A DNA stretch of 64,000 nt from Cohnella thermotolerans DSM 17683 (lineage in GTDB: Bacteria > Bacillota > Bacilli > Paenibacillales > Paenibacillaceae). Where the stretch lies: contig NZ_AUCP01000033.1 in the NCBI RefSeq assembly GCF_000429825.1, forward strand, positions 1 to 64,000. The letters are read 5' to 3'. The position numbers were made by a program, and so were the translations under genes. Each line of letters opens with the position of its first letter. Within the stretch, counting starts at the first letter, position 1. The notes beneath the pieces were generated by a model. The model worked only from the letters and a program-made list of their open reading frames with translations, was not told the origin of the DNA and did no database searches. Shown in pieces: positions 43,621 to 52,455 of the stretch.

Positions 43621-45915
43621 GTGCCCAAGCCATCCAGATTGTTCCGCAAATTTCTGCTCTCTTACCTTGCCATTTTGATCATCCCCAGCTTGGCCGGCTA
43701 TATGTCCTATCGGACGTCGATCTCCGTGACGCAGTCCGTCTCGATCGAGAACAGCATCACACAACTGCAAAAAAGCCAGAGCCTGCTGGAACGAAGAATG
43801 GCCGAGGTGGAAGGCTTTACGAGAGAGTTGGCGCTGAATCCGGAACTGAACATGCTCATGAACGAGAAGCCGTCCTCCCAATCGAACGTCTACAGCATTT
43901 GGAGCTTGATGCGGGAAGTAACCGCCTTCACGCAAACGAACGATTTTCTGCAAAATTTCTTTATTTATCTGAACAATTACAATGTGATTATCACGCCAGG
44001 GACGACTTACTATCGCCCGGATCATTATTTCGATACGCAGCATTACACCGATCTGACGCTTCAGCAATGGGAGCAGAAGATGCTGAGAAGCACGCACAGA
44101 AGCGAGCTCATGCCGCTGAGCGCCTATGTGAACAAAGGGACGGATACATCCGTCATTACGTACATGCAGTCGCTTCCGCTGGACAGCTTCACCGGCTCGT
44201 CGCCCGCTACGGTGGTCGTTATGATCGATGAGAGCACCGTTAATTCGCTGTTGTCCAGCCTTCAGGAACGATACGGGGGCTGGGTGTATGTAAGCGATGC
44301 GGAAGGGCGGGATATCGGATCGATCGGCATCGACGGGCCGGAGATCGAACGTCTGCAGTCCGACGTCCGCTTCGACAAGAAGAAGACAAGCCAGTTCTAT
44401 GGCGGCGATCTGGTCATCAGCATTCGTTCTCAGAAGAACGGCTGGGTATACATGGCCGGCATACCGAAGCAAGTGCTGATGAAGAACGCGAACCATATCA
44501 AGCATATGACTTGGACGGTCACCGGCGCCGCTCTGCTGATCGGGCTGCTGGCGGGTCTTGTGCTGTCTTACCGGAACAGCGCGCCGATCAACCGTCTGCT
44601 TGGCATTATGCGCGAGCAATTTGGCAGCGGCGCGGCGGCGGGACGCAACGAATACGATTTTTTGCAAGGCAATATATCGGCTATGCTGACGACGAACAAG
44701 CGGCTGGAGAACGAGCTGATCCGGCAGCTTCCGGTCGTCCGGGACGCCTTTCTGAAACGGCTTCTTGCCGGCGAGCTTCAATCGCGCGAGGAGATCAGCG
44801 CAGTCGCGTCGCAAGCGAATGTCGCTTTAAGCGAGAACGGATATGCGGCGATCATCCTGATCAACGGTTATTCGGACATGGACAGCGTTCAAATATTGAA
44901 CGAGTTGAGCGCGGCCAGACTGCTGCTGAAGCAGGAATTGGCCGGGCTGAACGGTTCCGTGCTTTTGACGGATTTGGGCTCCGATCGGATCGCCGCGTTG
45001 ATCGAGGTCGGGAACGAAGACGCGCAGGCATGCGCTAACGGCGAGGAAGTTGCGCAACTGCTGGAGCGGCTGTCAACGGTTGCCTTCGAAGAATATCGAA
45101 TTACGATTACGGCGGCGATCGGAGAACCGTTTGCCTCCATTATGGAGGTGCCGCGTTCGTACGAGCAGGCCTTGCAGACGTTGGAGTTCGCCGTCTATAC
45201 GAACAGGAAGGGCATTGTGCGGTTCAGCGACACGCCAACGGACAGCACGACCTATTATTACCCGTTGGAGTCGGAGCAGCGGCTGATCGGCACCGTCCGG
45301 GCCGGCGACGTGGAAGAGTCGAAACGGATTGTTCAGACGATCTTTGATGAAAACGCTCACAATCGGGCGCTGTCGATCGAGATGAAACATCAACTGTTGG
45401 CGGAGCTACAGGGGACGTTTATGAAGCTGATCGACCAGAAGGCTTTCCTGAAGTCGGATCAGTTCGAGAAGATCAAGCGGCGGATTGCCGAAATTCCGCG
45501 TGCGGAGACTGTGGAAGCGGCTCGCGGAGAGATCCATGCGATCATTGCGGCGCTGTGCGATATCGTCACGAGCCGCAAGAACGAGATGCATACGCAGACG
45601 GTCGAACAAATCAAGCGCGTGATCGAGGAGATGTACGCCGATCCCGAGCTTACGCTTTATCGGATCGCCGAGCAGGTGGAGCGGCCGGAGAAATACATCT
45701 CGCAATTGTTCAAGGAAGTGACGGGCGTCAACCTGTCCGACTACCTGGAGAAGGTCCGGTTGGATCATGCCGCGGAGCTGCTGCGGCGCCATACGCATAC
45801 GGTTGACGAGATTTCGGAGCGCGTCGGCTATAACAGCTCGCATTCGTTCCGGCGGGCATTCAAGCGGGTGATGGGCGTATCCCCCAGCTCGTACCGGCAA
45901 TCGCTTCAAGAATGA
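43621..45915 (+). CDS. Membrane-bound AraC-family regulator of sugar transport
   Basis: A 764-residue protein of a type common in Paenibacillus. Helix 1 spans about residues 10-30, followed by a dCache-like extracellular sensor (Gln-rich start, YVSDAEGRDIGSIGIDG), a second helix at about 300-320 (VTGAALLIGLLAGLVLSY), a cytoplasmic linker, and a C-terminal AraC DNA-binding domain (LTLYRIAEQVERPEKYISQL, TVDEISERVGYNSSHSFRRAF). It presumably senses sugar outside the cell and activates the downstream LplB-type importer operon. The start is a GTG with GGAAGGAGAG before it. Confidence 0.9.
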   Translation: MPKPSRLFRKFLLSYLAILIIPSLAGYMSYRTSISVTQSVSIENSITQLQKSQSLLERRMAEVEGFTRELALNPELNMLMNEKPSSQSNVYSIWSLMREVTAFTQTNDFLQNFFIYLNNYNVIITPGTTYYRPDHYFDTQHYTDLTLQQWEQKMLRSTHRSELMPLSAYVNKGTDTSVITYMQSLPLDSFTGSSPATVVVMIDESTVNSLLSSLQERYGGWVYVSDAEGRDIGSIGIDGPEIERLQSDVRFDKKKTSQFYGGDLVISIRSQKNGWVYMAGIPKQVLMKNANHIKHMTWTVTGAALLIGLLAGLVLSYRNSAPINRLLGIMREQFGSGAAAGRNEYDFLQGNISAMLTTNKRLENELIRQLPVVRDAFLKRLLAGELQSREEISAVASQANVALSENGYAAIILINGYSDMDSVQILNELSAARLLLKQELAGLNGSVLLTDLGSDRIAALIEVGNEDAQACANGEEVAQLLERLSTVAFEEYRITITAAIGEPFASIMEVPRSYEQALQTLEFAVYTNRKGIVRFSDTPTDSTTYYYPLESEQRLIGTVRAGDVEESKRIVQTIFDENAHNRALSIEMKHQLLAELQGTFMKLIDQKAFLKSDQFEKIKRRIAEIPRAETVEAARGEIHAIIAALCDIVTSRKNEMHTQTVEQIKRVIEEMYADPELTLYRIAEQVERPEKYISQLFKEVTGVNLSDYLEKVRLDHAAELLRRHTHTVDEISERVGYNSSHSFRRAFKRVMGVSPSSYRQSLQE

Positions 45916-45930
45916 GGCTTCCGAATAAGG

Positions 45931-45968
45931 CTCCTGGCTGCGACAAGCAGCCGGGAGTTTCCTATTTC
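45931..45968 (+). terminator. Intrinsic terminator of the membrane AraC gene
   Basis: 11-bp stem CTCCTGGCTGC / GCAGCCGGGAG, GACAA loop, then TTTCCTATTT. Confidence 0.8.
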
Positions 45969-46005
45969 CGGCCTCTTCGGACTTCGCAGAAGCGTACGGC
46001 ATCGA

Positions 46006-46200
46006 AAGTGTACCCTTGGCGGCGCAAGTGTACTTATGCGGCGGACAAGGATTCCCATCGCCGGCCGCTCCTCCGCATACGCCTTGCCGGCAAACGGGAA
46101 TAAAGGCCTTCCGCCGTGCAATTGTCCCCCCTAAATCGGGGTTATTGTACGCAAAATGACGCAAGTGTACCTTCCGGGGACGGGGCTTTTCCCCTAGAAT
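46006..46200 (+). promoter_or_regulatory. Paired TGTAC direct repeats and -10 box (AraC-type operator/promoter)
   Basis: AAGTGTAC at 46006-46013 and 46026-46033 are 20 bases apart; TTGTAC at 46145-46150 and AAGTGTAC at 46163-46170 repeat the same 20-base phase. The downstream member of each pair is CGCAAGTGTAC. A TAGAAT -10 box lies at 46195-46200 with no proper -35, and the last half-site sits where the -35 would be, as at activator-dependent AraC promoters. This is most of the 384-base gap before the transporter genes. Confidence 0.65.
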
Positions 46201-46299
46201 CGGTCCTGAGGAAAGCGCTATCAAAGCTTGCCGGCAAAGAGAAAGCGCAGGTTCGTTCGATGAACCTCGCCGCTTCAAATGGAATGAGGAGGAATTCAT

Positions 46300-47268
46300 C
46301 TGAGAACGGTCACGGTCGCTAAACACCAGAGGGGCAAATCGGCGGGAGCCAGGGCTGCTCCCGGGACGAAAGCGGGCAAGAGCTTCAGGAAGCATTGGCA
46401 GCTGTATCTGCTGATCGTTCCGCCGGTTCTTTACTTTATCATTTTCAAGTACATTCCGATGTTCAACGCCGTCCTGGCCTTCAAAGACTACAACGTCATT
46501 AAGGGCATATGGGGCAGTCCGTGGGTCGGTATGAAGTATTTCAACCTTTTCTTTCATAATCCGGTGTTCGGCACGCTGCTGAAGAACACGCTGTTCATCT
46601 CCTTGTATTTGCTTGCCGCCGGTTTTCCGATCCCCATTATATTGGCGCTGGCGCTTAACGAGGTCAAGAGCGGACGATTCAAGCGGGTGGTTCAACTCGT
46701 CACGTATGCGCCTTATTTCATCTCGACCGTCGTCATGGTCTCCATTATTATGCTGTTTCTTGCGCCGAATCTGGGTATTGTGAACATGATCCTCGGCTCG
46801 CTGGGGATCGATTCGATCAACTTCCTGGGCAATCCCAATATGTTCCGTTCGGTTTACGTCTGGTCCGAGGTGTGGCAGAGCGCCGGTTATTCCGCGGTTA
46901 TCTACTTGGCGGCGCTCGCCGGGGTCGACCCGTCCCTGTACGAGGCGGCGCGCGTCGACGGGGCTTCACGCCTTCAGAAAATATGGAACGTGGACGTTCC
47001 GGGCATCTTGCCGGCGGCCGTCATCATCCTGATTTTGAACGTCGGCAACGTCATGTCGATCGGCTTCGAAAAAATTTATTTGCTTCAGAATCCGCTCAAT
47101 ACGACAACGTCGGAGATTATTTCCACTTACGTCTACAAAATCGGGTTGTTAAATGCCAACTACAGCTTCGCGACGGCGGTCGGCCTGTTCAACTCCGTCA
47201 TTAACCTGATCTTGCTCGTAACGGTCAATTTTGCGGCCAAACGGCTTTCCAAAAACAGCCTTTGGTAA
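46300..47268 (+). CDS. LplB-type sugar ABC transporter permease (CTG start)
   Basis: A 322-residue permease with about six helices. The N-terminal HWQLYLLIVPPVLYFIIFKY and the EAA loop DPSLYEAARVDGASRLQKIW match the LplB family. The first in-frame ATG (46459) would delete the first helix; AGGAGG at 46287-46292 stands seven bases before a CTG codon at 46300, which restores the expected length, so CTG is the chosen start. It forms the membrane channel with the next gene for oligosaccharide import. No ATPase gene is in the operon; a shared MsmX-type ATPase is the usual partner. Confidence 0.85.
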   Translation: MRTVTVAKHQRGKSAGARAAPGTKAGKSFRKHWQLYLLIVPPVLYFIIFKYIPMFNAVLAFKDYNVIKGIWGSPWVGMKYFNLFFHNPVFGTLLKNTLFISLYLLAAGFPIPIILALALNEVKSGRFKRVVQLVTYAPYFISTVVMVSIIMLFLAPNLGIVNMILGSLGIDSINFLGNPNMFRSVYVWSEVWQSAGYSAVIYLAALAGVDPSLYEAARVDGASRLQKIWNVDVPGILPAAVIILILNVGNVMSIGFEKIYLLQNPLNTTTSEIISTYVYKIGLLNANYSFATAVGLFNSVINLILLVTVNFAAKRLSKNSLW

Positions 47269-47299
47269 CGACTTCGCACGGTAAAGGAGCCATCTGCTT

Positions 47300-48196
47300 A
47301 TGGCAGGCGTGAAACAAAAGATACGCGAATCTTACGGCGACCGGATATTTCTGGTATGCATCTACGTCTTTCTTGCGATCATATTGGCGGTCACGCTGTA
47401 TCCTCTGATTTTTATCGTAAGCTCCTCGTTCAGCAGTCCTTCGGCCGTCTCCGGCGGCCGCGTATGGCTGTGGCCGGTCGAGGCGACCTTGATCGGCTAT
47501 AAGTCGGCGTTGCAAAACAGCCAGATCGTGACCGGTTACGCCAACTCGATTTTTTATACGGCTTTCGGCACGCTGATTAGCGTTGCGCTGACGACGATGA
47601 TCGCTTATCCGCTGTCGCGCAAAACATTTTTCGGCCGGAGCGGACTGATGATGTTCATCGTCTTCACGATGCTGTTCTCCGGCGGGCTCATTCCCACCTA
47701 TCTCGTCGTGAAAGCCGTCGGACTGATCGACACGCGCTGGGCGCTGCTGCTTCCGAACGCGATTTGGGTATGGCAGGTCATCATCGCCCGGACCTTCTTC
47801 TCGACGTCGATTCCCGACGAATTGGCGGAAGCGAGCGAGATGGACGGCTGCAGCGACCTCCGCTTCATCTGGAACGTCGTCCTGTCGCTCTCCAAACCGA
47901 TCCTCGCGGTTCTGGCGCTGATGTACGCCGTCGGTCAATGGAACGCCTATTTCGATGCGCTGATCTATTTGAAGACGAACGATCTTTTCCCGCTGCAGTT
48001 GTTCCTGAGATCCATCCTCATTCAGAACGCCAATTCGGGCGGGCTCAACGCCGGCCAAATCGCCGACACGCAGCAACTGCTGGCGCTGATGAAATATTCG
48101 ATCATCGTCGTGTCGAGCTTGCCGGTGCTCATCGTCTATCCGTTCGTGCAGCGCTACTTCGTGCAGGGCATGCTGATCGGCTCGGTTAAAGGGTAA
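47300..48196 (+). CDS. Carbohydrate ABC transporter permease (LplC/YtcP-type)
   Basis: A 298-residue permease with about six helices (IFLVCIYVFLAIILAVTLYP, then SRKTFFGRSGLMMFIVFTM) and the EAA loop IPDELAEASEMDGCSDLRFI. It pairs with the LplB-type protein encoded 31 bases upstream; the binding lipoprotein gene follows. AAAGGAG precedes the ATG. The C-terminus FVQRYFVQGMLIGSVKG is typical of the subfamily, so it is complete. Confidence 0.9.
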   Translation: MAGVKQKIRESYGDRIFLVCIYVFLAIILAVTLYPLIFIVSSSFSSPSAVSGGRVWLWPVEATLIGYKSALQNSQIVTGYANSIFYTAFGTLISVALTTMIAYPLSRKTFFGRSGLMMFIVFTMLFSGGLIPTYLVVKAVGLIDTRWALLLPNAIWVWQVIIARTFFSTSIPDELAEASEMDGCSDLRFIWNVVLSLSKPILAVLALMYAVGQWNAYFDALIYLKTNDLFPLQLFLRSILIQNANSGGLNAGQIADTQQLLALMKYSIIVVSSLPVLIVYPFVQRYFVQGMLIGSVKG

Positions 48197-48310
48197 CGGA
48201 AAGGCGCCGCGGACTTCGGCGTGCCGGACATGGAGAGGGGGGATGCCTATGTAGATCAAGGGGGCAACCCGCAACAATACCATCTATTCAACAAAAGGGA
48301 GAGGTTGCTA

Positions 48311-50017
48311 TTGAAAAAAGTATGGACGATGGCGGCGACGCTTGTCTTGATCGCAGCGGTTGCGCTTACGGGCTGCTCCAAGAGCGGCAACGACAAGGCA
48401 AACGGAGATGCTGCCGCAAGTTCTCCGAGCGGTTCAAACGCCTCGGGAACCGAAAGCGCTTCACCTTCCAACCCGGTCACGATTAAAGTGTTTGCGGACG
48501 AGGATACCGCGAACAACCAGGATCTGGCGACGAACGCGTTCTCGAAGGAACTGGAGAACAAATTCAACATCAAGTTCGAATGGACGACGGTTCCGTTCGA
48601 CGGCGCGCCCGAGAAGAGACAAATCTCGCTGGCCAGCGGCGATTATCCGGACGTATTCCTGCTTGTGTCTTACATCGATCATTTCTCGCAAAGCGATCTG
48701 CTGCGTTACGGCCAGCAGGGCGTTATTCTGCCGCTGAACGATCTGATCGACCAGTATGCGCCGAACATTAAGAAAGCGCTGGACGGCAATCCGGATTACA
48801 AAGCGATGAATACGGCTCCCGACGGCAAAATTTACGGTTTGAACGGACTGAGCGCTTGTTATCACTGCTCCTTCCCGAACAAAATGTGGGTCAACACCAC
48901 TTGGATGAAGAAGCTCGGCATCGAAACGCCGAAAACGACCGACGACTTCAAGAAAATGCTCGAAGCGTTCAAAACGGAAGATCCGAACGGCAACGGCAAG
49001 CAAGACGAAATTCCGCTCAGCGGCTCCACCGAAACGTTCGGTGTCCACGTCATTCCGTTCCTGATGAACGCCTTCATTTACGACGACGATCATTCGTACC
49101 TGATGATGAACGACGGCAAGGTCGATCTGGCGGCCAACAAGCCGGAGTGGAAGGAAGGCCTGCAATATATCAAGTCGTTGTACGACGAAGGGCTGATCGA
49201 TCCGGGCGCCTTCACGCAAAACGCCGATGCGTTCAAAAAAATCGGCGAGAACAAGGATGCGCAAATTTTAGGCGCCGGCGCCGGCATGCACCCCGCCATC
49301 TTCGTGGATATTGCCGACGGCAACCGTTATTCCAAAGATTATGATTCGATTCCGCCGCTGGTCGGACCGAACAACGTGCAATTTGCGACCTACAGCTACA
49401 CGGGCAATGCCGGAGCGTCGTTCGTCATCACGAACAAAGCCAGCAAAGACGTGCAAATCGCCGCCATCAAAGCGCTTGATTACATCTTTACGTTCCAAGG
49501 CCAGCTGGAGGCGAACGCCGGCATCGAGAACGTCGACTGGCGCAAGCCGCAAGCCGGCGAGAAGGCGCTGGACGACACGATGCAGCCGCAATGGGCTTCG
49601 ATCTCCCTGCCGGCAGGCGAGAAGCCGCACAACAATGCATGGGGCTCCCTGGGCCAATATAATCTGAGCGATGAATTCCGCGGGTCGCAAGTGCAGTCGA
49701 CGGATATCTACAACGACGACGGTTACGAACGCCGCTTGTTCGACGCGACGAGAGACAACTACGACGGCAAACAGCCGAAGCAGGTGTTCCCGTACTGGGG
49801 CGTCTGGATCGATCCGAGCTCTGCGGATCAGGCAGGCATGCTGCAAACGAACATCACGAATTATATCGACCAAAGCGCGCTTCAGTTCATTACAGGCAAC
49901 AAGAGCTTGGACAAAGACTGGGATGCTTACGTAAAAGGCTTTGACGGTCTCGATCTGCAAAGCTACCTCGACATTATGCAGAAAGCGTACGACTCGTCGG
50001 CGTTCGGCAAAAATTAA
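48311..50017 (+). CDS. Extracellular sugar-binding lipoprotein of ABC importer
   Basis: A 568-residue lipoprotein of the large LplA/YtcQ type. The signal peptide ends in ALTGC with lipidated Cys22, followed by a Ser/Gly/Ala linker to about 55 and a two-lobe binding domain (FEWTTVPFDGAPEKRQISLA, SGDYPDVF, WMKKLGIETPKTTDDF). The start is a TTG with GGGAGAGG upstream. With the two permeases it forms an oligosaccharide importer, probably inducible by the membrane AraC. The adjacent glycosidases suggest galactose- or fucose-containing glycans as cargo; this is inference. Confidence 0.88.
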   Translation: MKKVWTMAATLVLIAAVALTGCSKSGNDKANGDAAASSPSGSNASGTESASPSNPVTIKVFADEDTANNQDLATNAFSKELENKFNIKFEWTTVPFDGAPEKRQISLASGDYPDVFLLVSYIDHFSQSDLLRYGQQGVILPLNDLIDQYAPNIKKALDGNPDYKAMNTAPDGKIYGLNGLSACYHCSFPNKMWVNTTWMKKLGIETPKTTDDFKKMLEAFKTEDPNGNGKQDEIPLSGSTETFGVHVIPFLMNAFIYDDDHSYLMMNDGKVDLAANKPEWKEGLQYIKSLYDEGLIDPGAFTQNADAFKKIGENKDAQILGAGAGMHPAIFVDIADGNRYSKDYDSIPPLVGPNNVQFATYSYTGNAGASFVITNKASKDVQIAAIKALDYIFTFQGQLEANAGIENVDWRKPQAGEKALDDTMQPQWASISLPAGEKPHNNAWGSLGQYNLSDEFRGSQVQSTDIYNDDGYERRLFDATRDNYDGKQPKQVFPYWGVWIDPSSADQAGMLQTNITNYIDQSALQFITGNKSLDKDWDAYVKGFDGLDLQSYLDIMQKAYDSSAFGKN

Positions 50018-50031
50018 TCGCTTACTTCTCC

Positions 50032-50064
50032 AAGCCCTGCCTGCCTAGCAAGCGGGGCTTTTGC
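50032..50064 (+). terminator. Probable terminator after the binding protein
   Basis: 9-bp stem AAGCCCTGC / GCGGGGCTT, then TTGC; only four T in total, so partial read-through into the glycosidase gene is likely. Confidence 0.6.
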
Positions 50065-50163
50065 AAGAGGCCTATCATCAGGACGCGTACATGCCGCCCG
50101 ATTCGCTGCGCGGCAACCTTCCTTCATCATCGGCAGCAAGAGGCGGGCAAGGAGGCAATGGCT

Positions 50164-52449
50164 ATGAATTCTTTGGAGACGGCAGGCAAGCACGCGATTC
50201 GGTACGACCGCCCCGCCGCGATTGTCGTTCACTTCGGGCACAACAACGTATGGGACATCCGGATCGCGGAAGATCACAAGGAAGAAATCGGCACGTTCGG
50301 GGAGTTGTTCGCCCGGTTGAAGGCGATCCCCGCGGATTATGCCCATCTGAGCGACGACCCTTGGTATCGCAAGTACGTTAAGATGGCAGGTGAAAATTAC
50401 GAGAAGCCCTATCCCCGTCCGATGCCCTGCGGCTCTTTGCTGCTCGGCTTCGATCCGCGGACGACGGAGGTGCTCGGCCATCGGCTCCATCTGGACAGCG
50501 GGCTGTGCGACGTATATTTGCTTGTTGACGGGTCTCGCGTCACGCTGCAGCTGTTCGTCGAGCAGCAGGCCGATCGTCTCTGGGCGTCCGTGAAGGAGCC
50601 GGAGGACGGCAGCCGGGCGCTGGCGGGTCCCGCCTTCATGAACCGCATCAAGCTCATTCCCGACCCCGAGACGCCGCCGGAGCTGCCGCGATATGCCGTC
50701 TCGACGGACCGGGAGCGCCGCAGGCTGGCGTTTCGCCAGACATTGCCGTTCTCCCTGTCGGAGGACGGCACGGCGGCGGGGCATCCGCGGGACCGGGCTT
50801 TCCGGCTGTCGGTCGAGGTGCAGAGCGCCGAGACGTTCGCGGAGACGGGTGCCGAGCTGGAGGCGAGCGTTCGCTGCGCCTCCGGCTTCCTCCTATGCGT
50901 CAGCCTGGAGGAAGGCCCCGATTCGTTCGTGCCGGCGGCGGCGGATATTCCGTCGGACCGGCCCGACGAATCGGCTTTCGCCCGCGCGCTTGCAGGCTCG
51001 CTTGACGGCTGGCGCGAATATTGGTCAAGATCCGGCGTCGCGCTCGAGGACGAGGAACTGGAGCGGCTGTGGTACCGCAATCTTTATTTCTATAACTGCT
51101 CCGTCAAGCCGGACGCGACGTGTCCCGGACTGTTCGCCAACTGGAGCTACGGCAAGATCGGCTCGGAATGGCACGGCGACTACCATATGAACTACAATAC
51201 CCAGCAGCCGTTCTGGGTCGCCTTCTCCAGCAATCATGCCGAGAAGCATCTCGCATATGCGAGCATGGTCGAACAAGTGCTCCCGCTCAGCCGCCGCTGG
51301 GCCCGGGACTACTACGGCTTGCGCGGCGCTTACTTCCCTCATTCCGCCTACCCGGTGGAGATGAGCATGATGCCTTATCCGGTGCCGCATTGGGGCTGGG
51401 AAGTGTGCGAGACGCCGTGGACGGTGCAAAGTCTGTGGTGGCACTATCTCTACACGATGGACCGCGAGTTTCTCGCGGACCGGGCGTTCGTGCCGATGAA
51501 GGAAGCCGTCCTGTTCATGGTCGATTACATGAAGCGGCCGGAGGCGAGCGGCGAAGGCTGGAGCGACGACCGCTATCATATCTACCCGACCGTTGTGCCG
51601 GAGCTGTACGAGCTGACGCCCGGCTTCAAGCTGAACCGCGACTGCATCGTCGACCTGACGCTGACGAAGTTCTTGTTCCGGGCGTTCGGCAGCGCCTGCG
51701 AGGCGCTGGGGCGCGAGGAGCAGGAGGCGGAGCTGCTGGCGGAAGTTCGCGACGTCCTGAGCCGCTTCCCGGATTATCCGACGGCCGAGTCGCGGCGGGG
51801 GACGGTGTTCGTCTCCGTGAGCGGCGAAGATCCCGAGGTTGTATACAACGTGCCGAACAGCGTCACGACCGTATTCCCGGGCGAGGATCACGGCTTGCAC
51901 TCGGATCCCGAGACGTATGCGATCGCCGTCAACTCGTATCGTAACCACCGCAACGAAGGCGGCAACGACATTGTGTTCTGCGCGCTCGCCGGGGCCAGGC
52001 TCGGCCAGCTTGATCTGGAACGGTTCAAGCGGCAAGTGAATTACTGCATGCTGCCGAACGGCACATGCACCGACAAGCTGCTGCTCTCCGGCGGCCGCTA
52101 CTCGGATACGACCCCGTTCGACTACATGTCGTCGATGGGCGTCTGGTTCGAGAACTTCGCCCTGCCCGCCGTCGTGAACGAATGCCTGCTGCAGAGCTAC
52201 AACGGCATTCTGCGCTTGTTCCCGAACTGGCCGAGCGGGAAGCGGGCGGAGTTCAAGACGCTTCGCGCCGTCGGCGCCTTCCTGGTAAGCGCATTATGGG
52301 AGGACGGTGAGGTGCAGTGGGCGGAGATCCGCAGCGAAGCGGGGAGCGAACTGAAGCTGTACAGCCCGTGGACGGCGGGCGAAGTCATCGTGCGCCCGAC
52401 GCGCCCGGGCGAGACGATTCGATTGACGAAGGATCGACAAGGGGGATAA
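50164..52449 (+). CDS. GH95-like six-hairpin glycoside hydrolase
   Basis: A 761-residue intracellular protein. The C-terminal two-thirds is an (alpha/alpha)6 barrel: EWHGDYHMNYNTQQPFWVAF resembles the GH95 active-site strand (N-x-N kept, unlike the GH95 at 40946), then PHWGWEVCETPWTVQSLWW and YHIYPTVVPELYEL. The N-terminal 280 residues are a beta-rich domain. Sequence similarity to established families is limited, so activity is unknown; alpha-linked fucose or galactose is a guess from the neighbours. The ATG at 50164 has AAGGAGG at proper distance; 50158 is also possible. Confidence 0.7.
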   Translation: MNSLETAGKHAIRYDRPAAIVVHFGHNNVWDIRIAEDHKEEIGTFGELFARLKAIPADYAHLSDDPWYRKYVKMAGENYEKPYPRPMPCGSLLLGFDPRTTEVLGHRLHLDSGLCDVYLLVDGSRVTLQLFVEQQADRLWASVKEPEDGSRALAGPAFMNRIKLIPDPETPPELPRYAVSTDRERRRLAFRQTLPFSLSEDGTAAGHPRDRAFRLSVEVQSAETFAETGAELEASVRCASGFLLCVSLEEGPDSFVPAAADIPSDRPDESAFARALAGSLDGWREYWSRSGVALEDEELERLWYRNLYFYNCSVKPDATCPGLFANWSYGKIGSEWHGDYHMNYNTQQPFWVAFSSNHAEKHLAYASMVEQVLPLSRRWARDYYGLRGAYFPHSAYPVEMSMMPYPVPHWGWEVCETPWTVQSLWWHYLYTMDREFLADRAFVPMKEAVLFMVDYMKRPEASGEGWSDDRYHIYPTVVPELYELTPGFKLNRDCIVDLTLTKFLFRAFGSACEALGREEQEAELLAEVRDVLSRFPDYPTAESRRGTVFVSVSGEDPEVVYNVPNSVTTVFPGEDHGLHSDPETYAIAVNSYRNHRNEGGNDIVFCALAGARLGQLDLERFKRQVNYCMLPNGTCTDKLLLSGGRYSDTTPFDYMSSMGVWFENFALPAVVNECLLQSYNGILRLFPNWPSGKRAEFKTLRAVGAFLVSALWEDGEVQWAEIRSEAGSELKLYSPWTAGEVIVRPTRPGETIRLTKDRQGG

Positions 52450-52455
52450 AAGCAG

